A stretch of DNA of 64,000 bases from Amycolatopsis nalaikhensis (lineage in GTDB: Bacteria; Actinomycetota; Actinomycetes; Mycobacteriales; Pseudonocardiaceae), in contig NZ_CP127173.1 in assembly GCF_030264295.1 (NCBI RefSeq), positions 9,307,501 through 9,371,500 of the forward strand, read 5' to 3'. The notes under the pieces are model-generated. The model was not told where the DNA came from and did not search any database. It was given only the letters and a program-made list of their open reading frames with translations. Below, piece by piece: positions 27,058 through 34,602 of the stretch; the stretch's first letter is position 1; the number at the start of each line of letters is the position of its first letter. The position numbers were made by a program, and so were the translations under genes.

Positions 27058-27363
27058 CCGACCACCCTAGCGACTACCGCGGAGTGCCGCGGCGGCTGAG
27101 AGCTGTGCTCGGCTCCGGACCCTCCGCCGCCCGGCGGCGGTCCCGATGACCCGCGACGTCCAGTACCCAACCCGACGACCACCGCCTCGGCGTGGCGCTC
27201 GCCGGAACCGCACCGTTTCGCCGGCCAGGAATTCCGGCTTGGCTCCGGTGCGGAACGGGTGGCCCGACGGGCCCAGCCCACGCGGGAAAGCGCGGCCAGG
27301 CCGCCACTGGTGCCGGGCCCGCCGAGGAAGTCGACGGACACCGCCATCACCGCGCGGGGTGGT
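27058..27363. other. intergenic, no gene recognised
   Basis: 306 bp between PAP2 and the small helical protein. Six-frame reading gives only Arg/Pro/Ala-rich shadow frames. A GC palindrome CCGCCGCC-C-GGCGGCGG lies around 27124-27140. Confidence 0.5.
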
Positions 27364-27579
27364 TCAGCCGCGCGCGTTCGGATCGATCGCGTCGTCCACC
27401 GCGCCCGTCGCACCGAGGGCGTCGATCCCCTGCGCGCTCGCCGAGTCGACGATCTGCCGCCCCGACTCGGTCACGTCGGCGGCCGACTGCGCGACCCCGT
27501 CGGCAACCTCGCCGACCTTCTCGCTCGCGCCGCCCAGCAGTTCGGCGGCCTTGTCCTTGATCATGTCGAACAGGCTCAT
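27364..27579 (-). CDS. small amphipathic helical protein, unknown
   Basis: A protein of 71 residues beginning MSLFDMIKDKAAELLGG and continuing as an acidic amphipathic helix (KVGEVADGVAQSAADV). The start at 27579 follows AAAGGG at 7 bases. Its composition resembles small actinobacterial antitoxin-like or stress proteins (MxxFDKxKD starts), but no toxin gene is adjacent, so function is unassigned. Confidence 0.55.
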   Translation of the reverse strand: MSLFDMIKDKAAELLGGASEKVGEVADGVAQSAADVTESGRQIVDSASAQGIDALGATGAVDDAIDPNARG

Positions 27580-27730
27580 CTGGTGCCCTTTCCGATCGAT
27601 GCGTACAACCCTGCGCGATCAGCCGGTTGCGGAGCGCAGCAACGGGCGCCACCATACCAGGACGAAACGGACCTTTCGCCCATCAATGCGGACACAGTCC
27701 GGCTATCCGGACCTACGCGATCGCTCTCAC

Positions 27731-27764
27731 CACCGAGTCCCCGTGCGGGCACGGGGACTCGGTG
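27731..27764. repeat. perfect 15-bp-arm hairpin
   Basis: Arms CACCGAGTCCCCGTG and CACGGGGACTCGGTG with a four-base loop CGGG. It belongs to the same kind of strong intergenic hairpins seen at 29474, 34108, 44194 and 54883. No intact gene ends here; it lies against a LysR relic. Confidence 0.7.
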
Positions 27765-28035
27765 GCGCGGAGCTGATCGGCCACCTCCAGGAGCGGGCGC
27801 CGCGGGCCCGGCTCCGGGTGCTGGCCGAGAACTCCGCGGAGGACCCGCTGGTCGTGGCGATGCGCCGGGCCCCCGTGCGCCCGGCGCCTGGACCTGCGGT
27901 CCTACGCGGCGCACCCGCACGTGATGGTGTCCCGGCGCGCCGCCTTGGCCACGGAAGGCCTCCACCGCCGGGTGATCGCGGCCGTAGCCCGCGGCGACGC
28001 GCTGGTCATGCCGCGGAGGCGGGTCGGATTGACAT
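27765..28035 (+). pseudogene. relic of a LysR-family regulator (effector domain)
   Basis: Two short stretches in different frames match the LysR effector domain: LIGHLQERAPRARLRVLAE (about 27775-27835) and, after a frame change, LDLRSYAAHPHVMVSRRA followed by LHRRVIAAVARGDALVMPRR (about 27892-28020). Pieces between and around them are missing. No helix-turn-helix remains. It is not expected to be functional. Confidence 0.55.
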
Positions 28036-28190
28036 CAAGGGCGACACTCCGCACGTCAAGACCAACCGAGGCCGGACTACCTGATGCGGTCAGCCGAACG
28101 GAGCAATCCCGTTCCGGCCCAAGGCCGCAACTATGATCCTGCGCATGTGGTCCCACCCACGGGATCACTCCCGCGTATGGTCGGGTGACC

Positions 28191-28204
28191 AACTGCTTAG
28201 TAGG
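28191..28204. promoter_or_regulatory. candidate operator shared with 48356-48370
   Basis: AACTGCTTAGTAGG lies 44 bp upstream of the FabG-like start. A near copy (AACCGCTTAGTATG) precedes the enoyl-CoA hydratase at 48395. Shared core AACYGCTTAGTAKG. Regulator unknown. Confidence 0.35.
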
Positions 28205-28247
28205 CTCGCGGGCACGAGCCCGCTTCTCAACGACGAGGAGGTCCCCC

Positions 28248-29009
28248 GTGACCGATTCTCCTTCCCGTGTCGCCGTGGTCACCGGTGCCGGCCGTGGCAT
28301 CGGTGCCGCCGTCGCGGCGCGCCTGGCCGATGACGGCTTCGCCGTCGCGTTGCTCGACCTGGACGAGGCCGGTGTCAAGCAGGGCGCCGAGGCGATCGTC
28401 GCGAAGGGTGGCAAGGCCGTCGGGGTTGCCTTGGATGTCAGTGACGCCGAGCAGGTCGAGGCCGCCGTCACCCGGGTCGCCGATGAGCTCGGTCCGCCCG
28501 TCGTGCTGGTCAACAACGCCGGCATCACCCGCGACAACCTGATCTTCAAGATGACCGAGCAGGACTGGGACTCCGTGCTCGGCGTGCACCTCAAGGGCTC
28601 CTTCCTGATGACTCGCGCGGTGCAGAAGTACATGACGCAGGAGAAATACGGCCGGATCGTCAACCTCTCCAGCACCTCGGCGCTGGGCAACCGCGGCCAG
28701 GTCAACTACTCCGCGGCCAAGGCCGGCATGCAGGGCTTCACCAAGACCCTCGCCATCGAGCTGGGCAAGTTCAACGTCACGGCGAACGCGATCGCGCCCG
28801 GCTTCATCGCGACCGACATGACCGCCGCGACGGCCGAGCGCCTCGGCATGGGCTTCGAGGACTTCAAGGCCGCCGCCGCGTCGCAGATCCCCGTGCAGCG
28901 CGTCGGCACGCCCGACGACATCGCCCACCTCGCGTCGTTCCTGGTCAGCGAGGGTGCCGGGTTCATCTCCGGCCAGGTCATCTACGCCGCCGGCGGACCG
29001 AAGGACTGA
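28248..29009 (+). CDS. FabG-like 3-oxoacyl reductase (SDR)
   Basis: A classical SDR of 253 residues. The NAD(P) motif TGAGRGIGAAV, the NNAG motif (VLVNNAGITRDN), the catalytic Ser in NLSSTSALGN and the YSAAK Tyr/Lys pair are all present. The sequence VNNAGITRDN...MTEQDWDSVLGVHLKG is typical of 3-oxoacyl-ACP/CoA reductases. GTG start at 28248 with GAGGAGG six bases upstream. The MaoC hydratase gene follows after 5 bp, so the pair probably handles 3-hydroxyacyl intermediates of fatty-acid oxidation or elongation. Confidence 0.88.
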   Translation: MTDSPSRVAVVTGAGRGIGAAVAARLADDGFAVALLDLDEAGVKQGAEAIVAKGGKAVGVALDVSDAEQVEAAVTRVADELGPPVVLVNNAGITRDNLIFKMTEQDWDSVLGVHLKGSFLMTRAVQKYMTQEKYGRIVNLSSTSALGNRGQVNYSAAKAGMQGFTKTLAIELGKFNVTANAIAPGFIATDMTAATAERLGMGFEDFKAAAASQIPVQRVGTPDDIAHLASFLVSEGAGFISGQVIYAAGGPKD

Positions 29010-29014
29010 GGCCG

Positions 29015-29467
29015 ATGCGCGAGTTCGAGAACCTGGACGCCTTCGCCGCGGCGGTCGGCGAGCACCTCGGGTACAGCGACTGGCTGAAGGTCACCCAGGA
29101 CCGGGTGAACCTGTTCGCCGACGCCACCGACGACCACCAGTGGATCCACGTCGACGAGCCGATGGCGACCGCGGGCCCGTTCGGCGGCACCATCGCCCAC
29201 GGCTTCCTGACACTGTCGCTGCTCTCGGCGTTCGGCCCGAAGATCTACAAGGTCAACGGCATCAAGATGGGCATCAACTACGGCCTCAACAAGGTCCGTT
29301 TCCCGCAGCCGGTGAAGGTCGGCTCGAAGGTGCGCGCCGGGGCCGAGCTGGTCGAGATCACCGACATCCCGGGCGGCAAGCAGGCGGTGTCGAAGTGGAC
29401 GGTCGAGATCGACGGCGAGGCGAAGCCCGCCTGCGTCGCCGAGTGGGTCACCCGGTTCCTCGCGTGA
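29015..29467 (+). CDS. MaoC-family (R)-specific enoyl-CoA hydratase
   Basis: A single hotdog domain of 150 residues. The hydratase-2 signature is clear: FADATDDHQWIHVD carries the catalytic Asp and His, followed by GGTIAHGFLTLSLL. It hydrates trans-2-enoyl-CoA to (R)-3-hydroxyacyl-CoA. Five bp after the FabG-like gene and ending at a strong hairpin, it completes a two-gene unit separate from the downstream operon. Confidence 0.9.
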   Translation: MREFENLDAFAAAVGEHLGYSDWLKVTQDRVNLFADATDDHQWIHVDEPMATAGPFGGTIAHGFLTLSLLSAFGPKIYKVNGIKMGINYGLNKVRFPQPVKVGSKVRAGAELVEITDIPGGKQAVSKWTVEIDGEAKPACVAEWVTRFLA

Positions 29468-29473
29468 CACCCC

Positions 29474-29510
29474 GGGAAGCGTCACTTTCCCTACGAAAGT
29501 GACGCTTCCC
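29474..29510 (+). terminator. 16-bp-arm hairpin terminator
   Basis: Arms GGGAAGCGTCACTTTC (29474-29489) and GAAAGTGACGCTTCCC (29495-29510), loop CCTAC. It starts 7 bp after the MaoC stop and separates it from the kinase/dehydrogenase operon. Confidence 0.75.
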
Positions 29511-29526
29511 GCTGGTCTCTGTACGT

Positions 29527-29546
29527 CATACCGACTAGTCGGTATG
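29527..29546. promoter_or_regulatory. TetR-type operator, perfect 20-bp palindrome
   Basis: CATACCGACTAGTCGGTATG is a perfect palindrome 26 bp upstream of the kinase start at 29572. It shares its ACCGAC...GTCGGT half-sites with the palindrome at 42134-42147 before the ligase/hydrolase/TetR operon, and more weakly with 56486-56499. It is the likely switch of the downstream operon, perhaps read by the TetR encoded at 38838-39461 (inference). Confidence 0.75.
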
Positions 29547-29571
29547 CTCCCCTCGACGAAGAGGAGACTGC

Positions 29572-30597
29572 ATGAACCCGACCGACCCGCCGGGTCTCGA
29601 CCTGGGCCGCCTGCGCGCCCACCTGGACGCGCACCGGCCCGGCCTGGTCGCCGGGGAGCTGACCGCGGACGTCGTGGAAGGCGGCCGGTCGAACCTCACC
29701 TACGTGGTGGGCGACGGCCGGTCGCGCTGGGTGGTGCGCCGCCCGCCGCTGGGGCACGTCCTGCCCACCGCGCACGACATGACCCGCGAGTTCCGGGTGA
29801 TCTCCGGCCTGCGCGACACCGCGGTCCCGGTGCCCGAAGCGATCCTGCTGTGCGAGGACGCCGACGTCGTCGGGGCGCAGTTCTACGTCATGAGCTTCGT
29901 CGAGGGCACGCCCTACCGGACCGCCGACGAGCTGGCGGCGCTCGGGGAAACCCGCACCCGGGTGATCGCCGACGCGCTGGTCGACACGCTCGTCGACCTG
30001 CACGCCGTCGACCCGGCCGCGGTCGGGCTCGGCGACTTCGGCCGTCCAGAGGGTTTCCTCGAGCGGCAGCTGCGGCGGTGGAAGAAGCAGCTCGACGCCT
30101 CGCGCAGCCGCGACCTCGACGGCATCGAGGAGCTGCACGACCGGCTCGCCGCGGCGGTGCCGGTGTCCGGAAAGCCGTCGATCATCCACGGCGACTACCG
30201 TCTGGACAACGTCCTGGTCGACCGGAACGACGAGATCTCGGCGGTGCTCGACTGGGAGATGTCGACGCTCGGCGACCCGCTGACCGACCTCGCGCTGCTG
30301 GTGGCCTACGCCGAACGCGACAAGGTGTCGCTGCAGTTCGTCTCCAACGCCAGCTCGGCGCCCGGCTACCCGACGACCGACGAAGTCGTCCAGCGCTACG
30401 CCGAACGTTCCGGGCGGGACGTCTCGCAGCTGAACTGGTACGTCAGCTTCGCCTTCTTCAAGCTGGCCGTGATCCTGGAGGGCATCCACTACCGCTACAC
30501 GCAGGGCAAGACGGTCGGCGCGGGCTTCGACGGCGTCGGGGCCGGGGTCCCGCTGCTCATCGCGCACGGCAACGAGATTCTCAAAGAGGAGAAGTAA
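29572..30597 (+). CDS. APH-type kinase, ACAD10/11-like hydroxyacyl-CoA kinase candidate
   Basis: A protein of 341 residues in the aminoglycoside phosphotransferase / FadE36-like group. The catalytic loop IIHGDYRLDNVLVD (His206-Gly-Asp) and metal-binding Asp in AVLDWEMSTLGDPLTDL are intact; the N-lobe has GGRSNLTYVV. In eukaryotic ACAD10/ACAD11 a domain of this type is fused to an acyl-CoA dehydrogenase and phosphorylates 4-hydroxyacyl-CoA before elimination. Here the two halves are adjacent separate genes, the stop being immediately followed by the dehydrogenase ATG. The acyl-CoA substrate is therefore inferred; an antibiotic-resistance role is unlikely. Confidence 0.82.
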   Translation: MNPTDPPGLDLGRLRAHLDAHRPGLVAGELTADVVEGGRSNLTYVVGDGRSRWVVRRPPLGHVLPTAHDMTREFRVISGLRDTAVPVPEAILLCEDADVVGAQFYVMSFVEGTPYRTADELAALGETRTRVIADALVDTLVDLHAVDPAAVGLGDFGRPEGFLERQLRRWKKQLDASRSRDLDGIEELHDRLAAAVPVSGKPSIIHGDYRLDNVLVDRNDEISAVLDWEMSTLGDPLTDLALLVAYAERDKVSLQFVSNASSAPGYPTTDEVVQRYAERSGRDVSQLNWYVSFAFFKLAVILEGIHYRYTQGKTVGAGFDGVGAGVPLLIAHGNEILKEEK

Positions 30598-31821
30598 ATG
30601 GACTTCGCGTTCGACGAGAAGACCGAGGAGCTGCGCGGGAAGCTCCTCGAGTTCATGGACTCGCACATCTACCCCGCCGAGCCGGTGTTCGAGCAGCAGC
30701 TCGCCGAACGCGACGACCCGTGGGCCATCCCGCCGGTCATGGACGAGTTGAAGGCCGAGGCCCGCAAGCGCGGCCTGTGGAACTTCTTCCTCCCCGGCGA
30801 GCACGGCGCGGGCCTGACCAACCTGCAGTACGCGCCGCTGGCCGAGATCACCGGCCGCAGCATCCGGCTCGCGCCGACCGCGCTCAACTGCGCCGCGCCG
30901 GACACCGGGAACATGGAAGTGCTGGCCATGTTCGGCAACGAGCAGCAGCAGAAGCAGTGGCTGGAACCGTTGCTGAACGGGGAAATCCGCTCCGCGTTCG
31001 CGATGACCGAGCCGGACGTCGCCTCCTCCGACGCCCGCAACATCGAGACCGCCATCCGGCGCGACGGCGACGAGTACGTCATCAACGGCCGCAAGTGGTA
31101 CATCTCCGGCGCGATGAACCCGGCGTGCAAGATCTTCATCGTGATGGGCAAGACCGACCCGGACGCCGCGCCGCACAAGCAGCAGAGCATGATCCTGGTC
31201 CCCCGCGACACCCCGGGTGTCACGGTCAAGCGCGGCATGCACGTCTTCGGCTACGACGACAGCGACCACGGCGGCCACGCCGAGGTGCTCTTCGAGGACG
31301 TCCGCGTGCCGGTCGAAAACCTGATCGCCGGTGAAGGCGACGGGTTCGCCATCGCCCAGGCCCGGCTCGGCCCCGGCCGCATCCACCACTGCATGCGCGC
31401 CATCGGCATGGCCGAGCGCGCGCTGGAACTGATGTGCCGCCGCGCGATTTCGCGTGAGGCGTTCGGCAAGCCGATCGCGCAGCAGGGCGTCGTGCAGGAC
31501 TGGATCGCCGAGTCCCGCGTCAAGATCGAGCAGCAGCGGCTGCTGGTGCTCAAGACCGCGTGGCTGATGGACACCGTCGGCAACCAGGGCGCGCACACCG
31601 AGATCCAGGCCATCAAGATCTCGACGCCGATCACCGTCGAGTGGATCCTCGACAAGGCCGTGCAGGTGCACGGCGCGGGCGGCGTCAGCCAGGACTTCCC
31701 CCTGGCGGCGATGTGGGCCGGGAACCGCACCCTGCGGCTGGCCGACGGGCCGGACGAGGTGCACAAGCGCTCCCTGGCCCGCCGTGAACTCAAGAAGTAC
31801 CTCTCGGAGGGCGCGAAGTGA
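30598..31821 (+). CDS. acyl-CoA dehydrogenase, ACAD10/11-like
   Basis: A flavoprotein of 407 residues with the full ACAD layout: N-terminal helical domain, beta-domain (AFAMTEPDVASSDARNI, INGRKWYISGA) and C-terminal helices (EAFGKPIAQQGVVQDWIAESR). The C-terminal sequence GAGGVSQDFPLA followed by RLADGPDEVHKRSLAR matches the ACAD10/11 branch rather than medium-chain enzymes. The ATG directly abuts the kinase stop and RBS AGAGGAG lies within the kinase end. Predicted role: removal of the phosphate from a phosphorylated hydroxyacyl-CoA to give an enoyl-CoA, or plain dehydrogenation. Confidence 0.88.
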   Translation: MDFAFDEKTEELRGKLLEFMDSHIYPAEPVFEQQLAERDDPWAIPPVMDELKAEARKRGLWNFFLPGEHGAGLTNLQYAPLAEITGRSIRLAPTALNCAAPDTGNMEVLAMFGNEQQQKQWLEPLLNGEIRSAFAMTEPDVASSDARNIETAIRRDGDEYVINGRKWYISGAMNPACKIFIVMGKTDPDAAPHKQQSMILVPRDTPGVTVKRGMHVFGYDDSDHGGHAEVLFEDVRVPVENLIAGEGDGFAIAQARLGPGRIHHCMRAIGMAERALELMCRRAISREAFGKPIAQQGVVQDWIAESRVKIEQQRLLVLKTAWLMDTVGNQGAHTEIQAIKISTPITVEWILDKAVQVHGAGGVSQDFPLAAMWAGNRTLRLADGPDEVHKRSLARRELKKYLSEGAK

Positions 31822-33002
31822 CTGTCACCGCCGAAGACCTCACCCGCCAGGTGAACGAGTTCCTGGCGTCGCACGACCCGAAGTCGACCGACCGGCTGGA
31901 GTTCCTGCGGGCGCGGTTCGACGCCGGGCTCGCCTGGATCCACTTCCCCGCCGGGCTCGGCGGCCAGAACGCGCCGCGCGCCCTGCAGTCCGTTGTGGAC
32001 AGCGCGTTCGCCGACGCGGGCGCGCCGGACAACAACCCGCGCCGGATCGGCATCGGCCTCGGCATGGCCGCGCCGACCATCCTCGCCTTCGGCACGCCGG
32101 AGCAGCGCGAGCGCTACCTGCGTCCACTGTGGACCGGCGAGGAGGTGTGGTGCCAGCTGTTCTCCGAGCCGGGCGCCGGCTCCGACCTCGCCGCGCTGGG
32201 CACGCGGGCCGTCCGTGACGGCGACGACTGGATCGTCACCGGCCAGAAGGTCTGGACGTCCGGCGCGCACGAGTCGCAGTGGGCGATCCTGGTCACCCGC
32301 ACCGACCCGGACGTGCCGAAGCACCAGGGCATGACGTACTTCCTGTGCGACATGACCGCGCCCGGCGTCGAGGTCCGGCCGCTGCGCCAGATCACCGGCG
32401 AGGCCGAGTTCAACGAGGTCTTCCTGACCGACGTCCGGATCCCGGACACCCAGCGCCTCGGCGCGGTCGGCGAAGGCTGGAAGGTCGCGCAGACCACACT
32501 GATGAACGAGCGCGTCGCCATCGGCGGGCACGTCCAGCCGCGCGAAGGCGGGCTGATCGGGATCGTCGCGAAGACCTGGCGCGACCGTCCCGAGCTGCGC
32601 ACGCCGGAGCTGCGGGACCGGCTCGTGCAGCGCTGGGTCGAGGCCGAGACGCTGCGGCTGGCCGGGACCCGGCTGCGCCAGCAGCTCGCGGTCGGCGCGC
32701 CCGGGCCGGAGGGTTCGGCCATGAAGGTCGCCTTCTCCGAGCTGAACCAGGCCCTCACCGGCCTCGAGGTCGAGCTGCTCGGCGAAGAGGGCTTGGCCTA
32801 CGACGACTGGACGTTCCGCCGTCCGGCCATTGTGGACTTCACCGGCCGCGAAGCCGGTTACCGCTACCTGCGCGCGAAGGGCAACTCCATCGAGGGCGGC
32901 ACCTCGGAGGTCCTGCGCAACATCATCGCCGAGCGCGTGCTGGGGCTGCCCTCGGAGCCGCGCGTCGACAAGGACGTCGCCTGGAAGGACCTCCCCCGAT
33001 GA
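31818..33002 (+). CDS. acyl-CoA dehydrogenase, catalytic-Glu subunit
   Basis: A protein of 394 residues; GTG at 31818 overlaps the previous stop. ACAD motifs: CQLFSEPGAGSDLAAL, VTGQKVWTSGAHES and, near the end, SIEGGTSEVLRNIIAERVLG, where Glu364 is the probable catalytic base. Together with the next gene it resembles the paired FadE subunits of actinobacteria that form alpha2-beta2 heterotetramers with one active base per pair. Confidence 0.88.
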   Translation: MTVTAEDLTRQVNEFLASHDPKSTDRLEFLRARFDAGLAWIHFPAGLGGQNAPRALQSVVDSAFADAGAPDNNPRRIGIGLGMAAPTILAFGTPEQRERYLRPLWTGEEVWCQLFSEPGAGSDLAALGTRAVRDGDDWIVTGQKVWTSGAHESQWAILVTRTDPDVPKHQGMTYFLCDMTAPGVEVRPLRQITGEAEFNEVFLTDVRIPDTQRLGAVGEGWKVAQTTLMNERVAIGGHVQPREGGLIGIVAKTWRDRPELRTPELRDRLVQRWVEAETLRLAGTRLRQQLAVGAPGPEGSAMKVAFSELNQALTGLEVELLGEEGLAYDDWTFRRPAIVDFTGREAGYRYLRAKGNSIEGGTSEVLRNIIAERVLGLPSEPRVDKDVAWKDLPR

Positions 33003-34093
33003 CCGATCTGCTCTATTCCGACGTCGAGGAAGACCTCCGCGCTTCGGTCCGCGACCTGCTCAAGGACAAGGCGGGCGCCGAGGCGCTGCTGGCGCGCATC
33101 GAGACGGCCGAGGGCTACGACCTGAAGCTGTGGCGCACGCTGGCCGACGAGGTCGGCGTCGCCGGGCTGGCGGTGCCCGAGGAGCTGGGCGGGCACGGCG
33201 CGTCGGCCCGCGAGGTGGCCGTGGTGGCCGAGGAGCTGGGCCGCAGCGTCGCGCCGGTGCCGTTCCTGGGCAGCGTGGTGCTGGCGACGACGGCCCTGGT
33301 CCGCGCGGGTGCGGCCGACTTCGTCCGGCGGCTCGCCGAGGGACGGGCGATCGGCGCGCTGGCGGTGCCGCTGTCCACGGCACCGGGCGCCGGCTTCCCG
33401 TCGTCGGTGACGGCGTCGGCTTCCGGGACGTTGAGCGGCCGCGTGGGCACGGTGGCCGACGCGTCGGTGGCGGACCTGCTCGTCGTCCCGGCCGCCGGTC
33501 CGGACGGGCCCGCGCTGTACGTCGTCGAGGCCTCGGCCGCGACGGTTTCGGAGCTGGTCTCGTTCGACCTGACCCGGCGCGTGGCCGACGTGTCCTTTTC
33601 GGACGCTCCGGCGACGCTCGTCGCGTCGGGCCCGGAAGCGGCCGCCGCGCTGGAGGACGCCCTGCTGTTCGGCGCGGGCATCCTCGCTTCGGAACAGACC
33701 GGTGTCGCGGAGTGGGCGCTGACGGAGACGGTTTCGTACCTGAAGGGGCGCTACCAGTTCGGCCGCCCGGTCGGCGGGTTCCAGTCGCTGAAGCACCGGC
33801 TGGCGAACCTCTACACGGACCTGGTCCTCGCGCGCGCGGCCGCGCGCAACGCGGCCGACGCGCTGGCCACCGGCACCGACGTGCCGATCGCGGTCGCGGT
33901 GGCGCAGGCCCGCAACGCGCCGATCGCGGTGAAGGCCACCGAAGAGGCGATCCAGCTGCACGGCGGCATCGGGATGACCTGGGAGCACCCGGCGCACCTG
34001 TACCTGAAGCGCGCCAAGGCGGACGAGCTCGCGCTGGGCACGCCGGGCAAGCACCGCGCCCGGCTGGCCGACCTGGTGAACCTGCCCGCCTGA
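32999..34093 (+). CDS. acyl-CoA dehydrogenase, partner subunit
   Basis: A protein of 364 residues; ATG at 32999 overlaps the previous stop (ATGA). It is a divergent ACAD: N-terminal domain and the C-terminal helix with RYQFGRPVGGFQSLKHRLANLY and ATEEAIQLHGGIGMTWEHPAHLYLKRAK are clear. The middle domain is Ala/Val-rich and lacks the usual FAD loop (no TEPxxGSD). The catalytic Glu region of its partner is not matched. This is the typical non-catalytic half of FadE heterodimers. It closes the operon, which ends at a strong hairpin. Confidence 0.85.
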   Translation: MTDLLYSDVEEDLRASVRDLLKDKAGAEALLARIETAEGYDLKLWRTLADEVGVAGLAVPEELGGHGASAREVAVVAEELGRSVAPVPFLGSVVLATTALVRAGAADFVRRLAEGRAIGALAVPLSTAPGAGFPSSVTASASGTLSGRVGTVADASVADLLVVPAAGPDGPALYVVEASAATVSELVSFDLTRRVADVSFSDAPATLVASGPEAAAALEDALLFGAGILASEQTGVAEWALTETVSYLKGRYQFGRPVGGFQSLKHRLANLYTDLVLARAAARNAADALATGTDVPIAVAVAQARNAPIAVKATEEAIQLHGGIGMTWEHPAHLYLKRAKADELALGTPGKHRARLADLVNLPA

Positions 34094-34107
34094 CCCCGCC
34101 CGGCAGT

Positions 34108-34158
34108 CCGTGAAGGCCTCCTTACCGGCATTTTTGCCCAGGAAGGAGGCCTTCACGG
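34108..34158. terminator. bidirectional hairpin between convergent genes
   Basis: Arms CCGTGAAGGCCTCCTT (34108-34123) and AAGGAGGCCTTCACGG (34143-34158) with a TTTTT-containing loop. It lies between the ACAD operon and the convergent Gre-like gene, whose stop codon (34153-34155) is inside the right arm. Confidence 0.75.
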
Positions 34159-34584
34159 AGCCGGGGCCACGTCGCGGTGGCGGCTGTAGGGCGCGGCGTC
34201 CAGCAGGGTCACGCCCACGGTGCCGCCGCTGGGAACGCGGTACGTGCGCCGCTCCCCCGGCCGGGCGCCGGTGAGGGCGAGGCCGAGCGGGGAGTCCGGC
34301 GAGCACGCCTCCAGGTCGGCGGCGTCGTCCCGCAAGCCCAGCAGGAACGTCTCGGTCGTCGCGTCGTCGTCGTAGCGGACGGTCAGCACCATGCCGGGCT
34401 CGGCGACGCCGTCGTCCGGCGGGTCCTCGCCCACCACCGCGTCCCGGAGCAGGTCCTGCAGCTGCCGGACGCGGGTCTGGCGGTACTGGACCTCGGCGAA
34501 GTCGTCGCCGGGGGCGCCGGTGCGGAGCAGTTCGGCCAGTTCGGCGCGCAGGCGCGCGTGGGTTGCCGGGGTCAGCCAGGTCAT
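34153..34584 (-). CDS. GreA/GreB-family transcript cleavage factor-like protein
   Basis: A protein of 143 residues. The N-terminal 55 residues form the Gre coiled coil (THARLRAELAELLRTG, then RQTRVRQLQDLLRDAVV). The C-terminal domain ends with SPLGLALTGARPGERRTYRVPSGGTVGVTLL, close to the SPLGxALxGxxxGD signature of GreA, a domain that docks to RNA polymerase. The coil tip lacks the usual acidic pair in the same form (AEVQYRQ), so cleavage activity is uncertain. It may be an anti-Gre-like regulator. Start at 34584 follows GAGGAG. Confidence 0.78.
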   Translation of the reverse strand: MTWLTPATHARLRAELAELLRTGAPGDDFAEVQYRQTRVRQLQDLLRDAVVGEDPPDDGVAEPGMVLTVRYDDDATTETFLLGLRDDAADLEACSPDSPLGLALTGARPGERRTYRVPSGGTVGVTLLDAAPYSRHRDVAPAP

Positions 34585-34602
34585 CGTGCTCTCCTCGGGG
34601 AG

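Noticed and set aside
27364..27579. Toxin-antitoxin pair
   Set aside because: The small helical protein resembles some antitoxin starts, but no toxin-like gene overlaps or adjoins it.
29572..30597. Aminoglycoside resistance kinase
   Set aside because: Although it has the APH motif, its tight coupling to acyl-CoA dehydrogenases and its FadE36-like sequence point to acyl-CoA metabolism.
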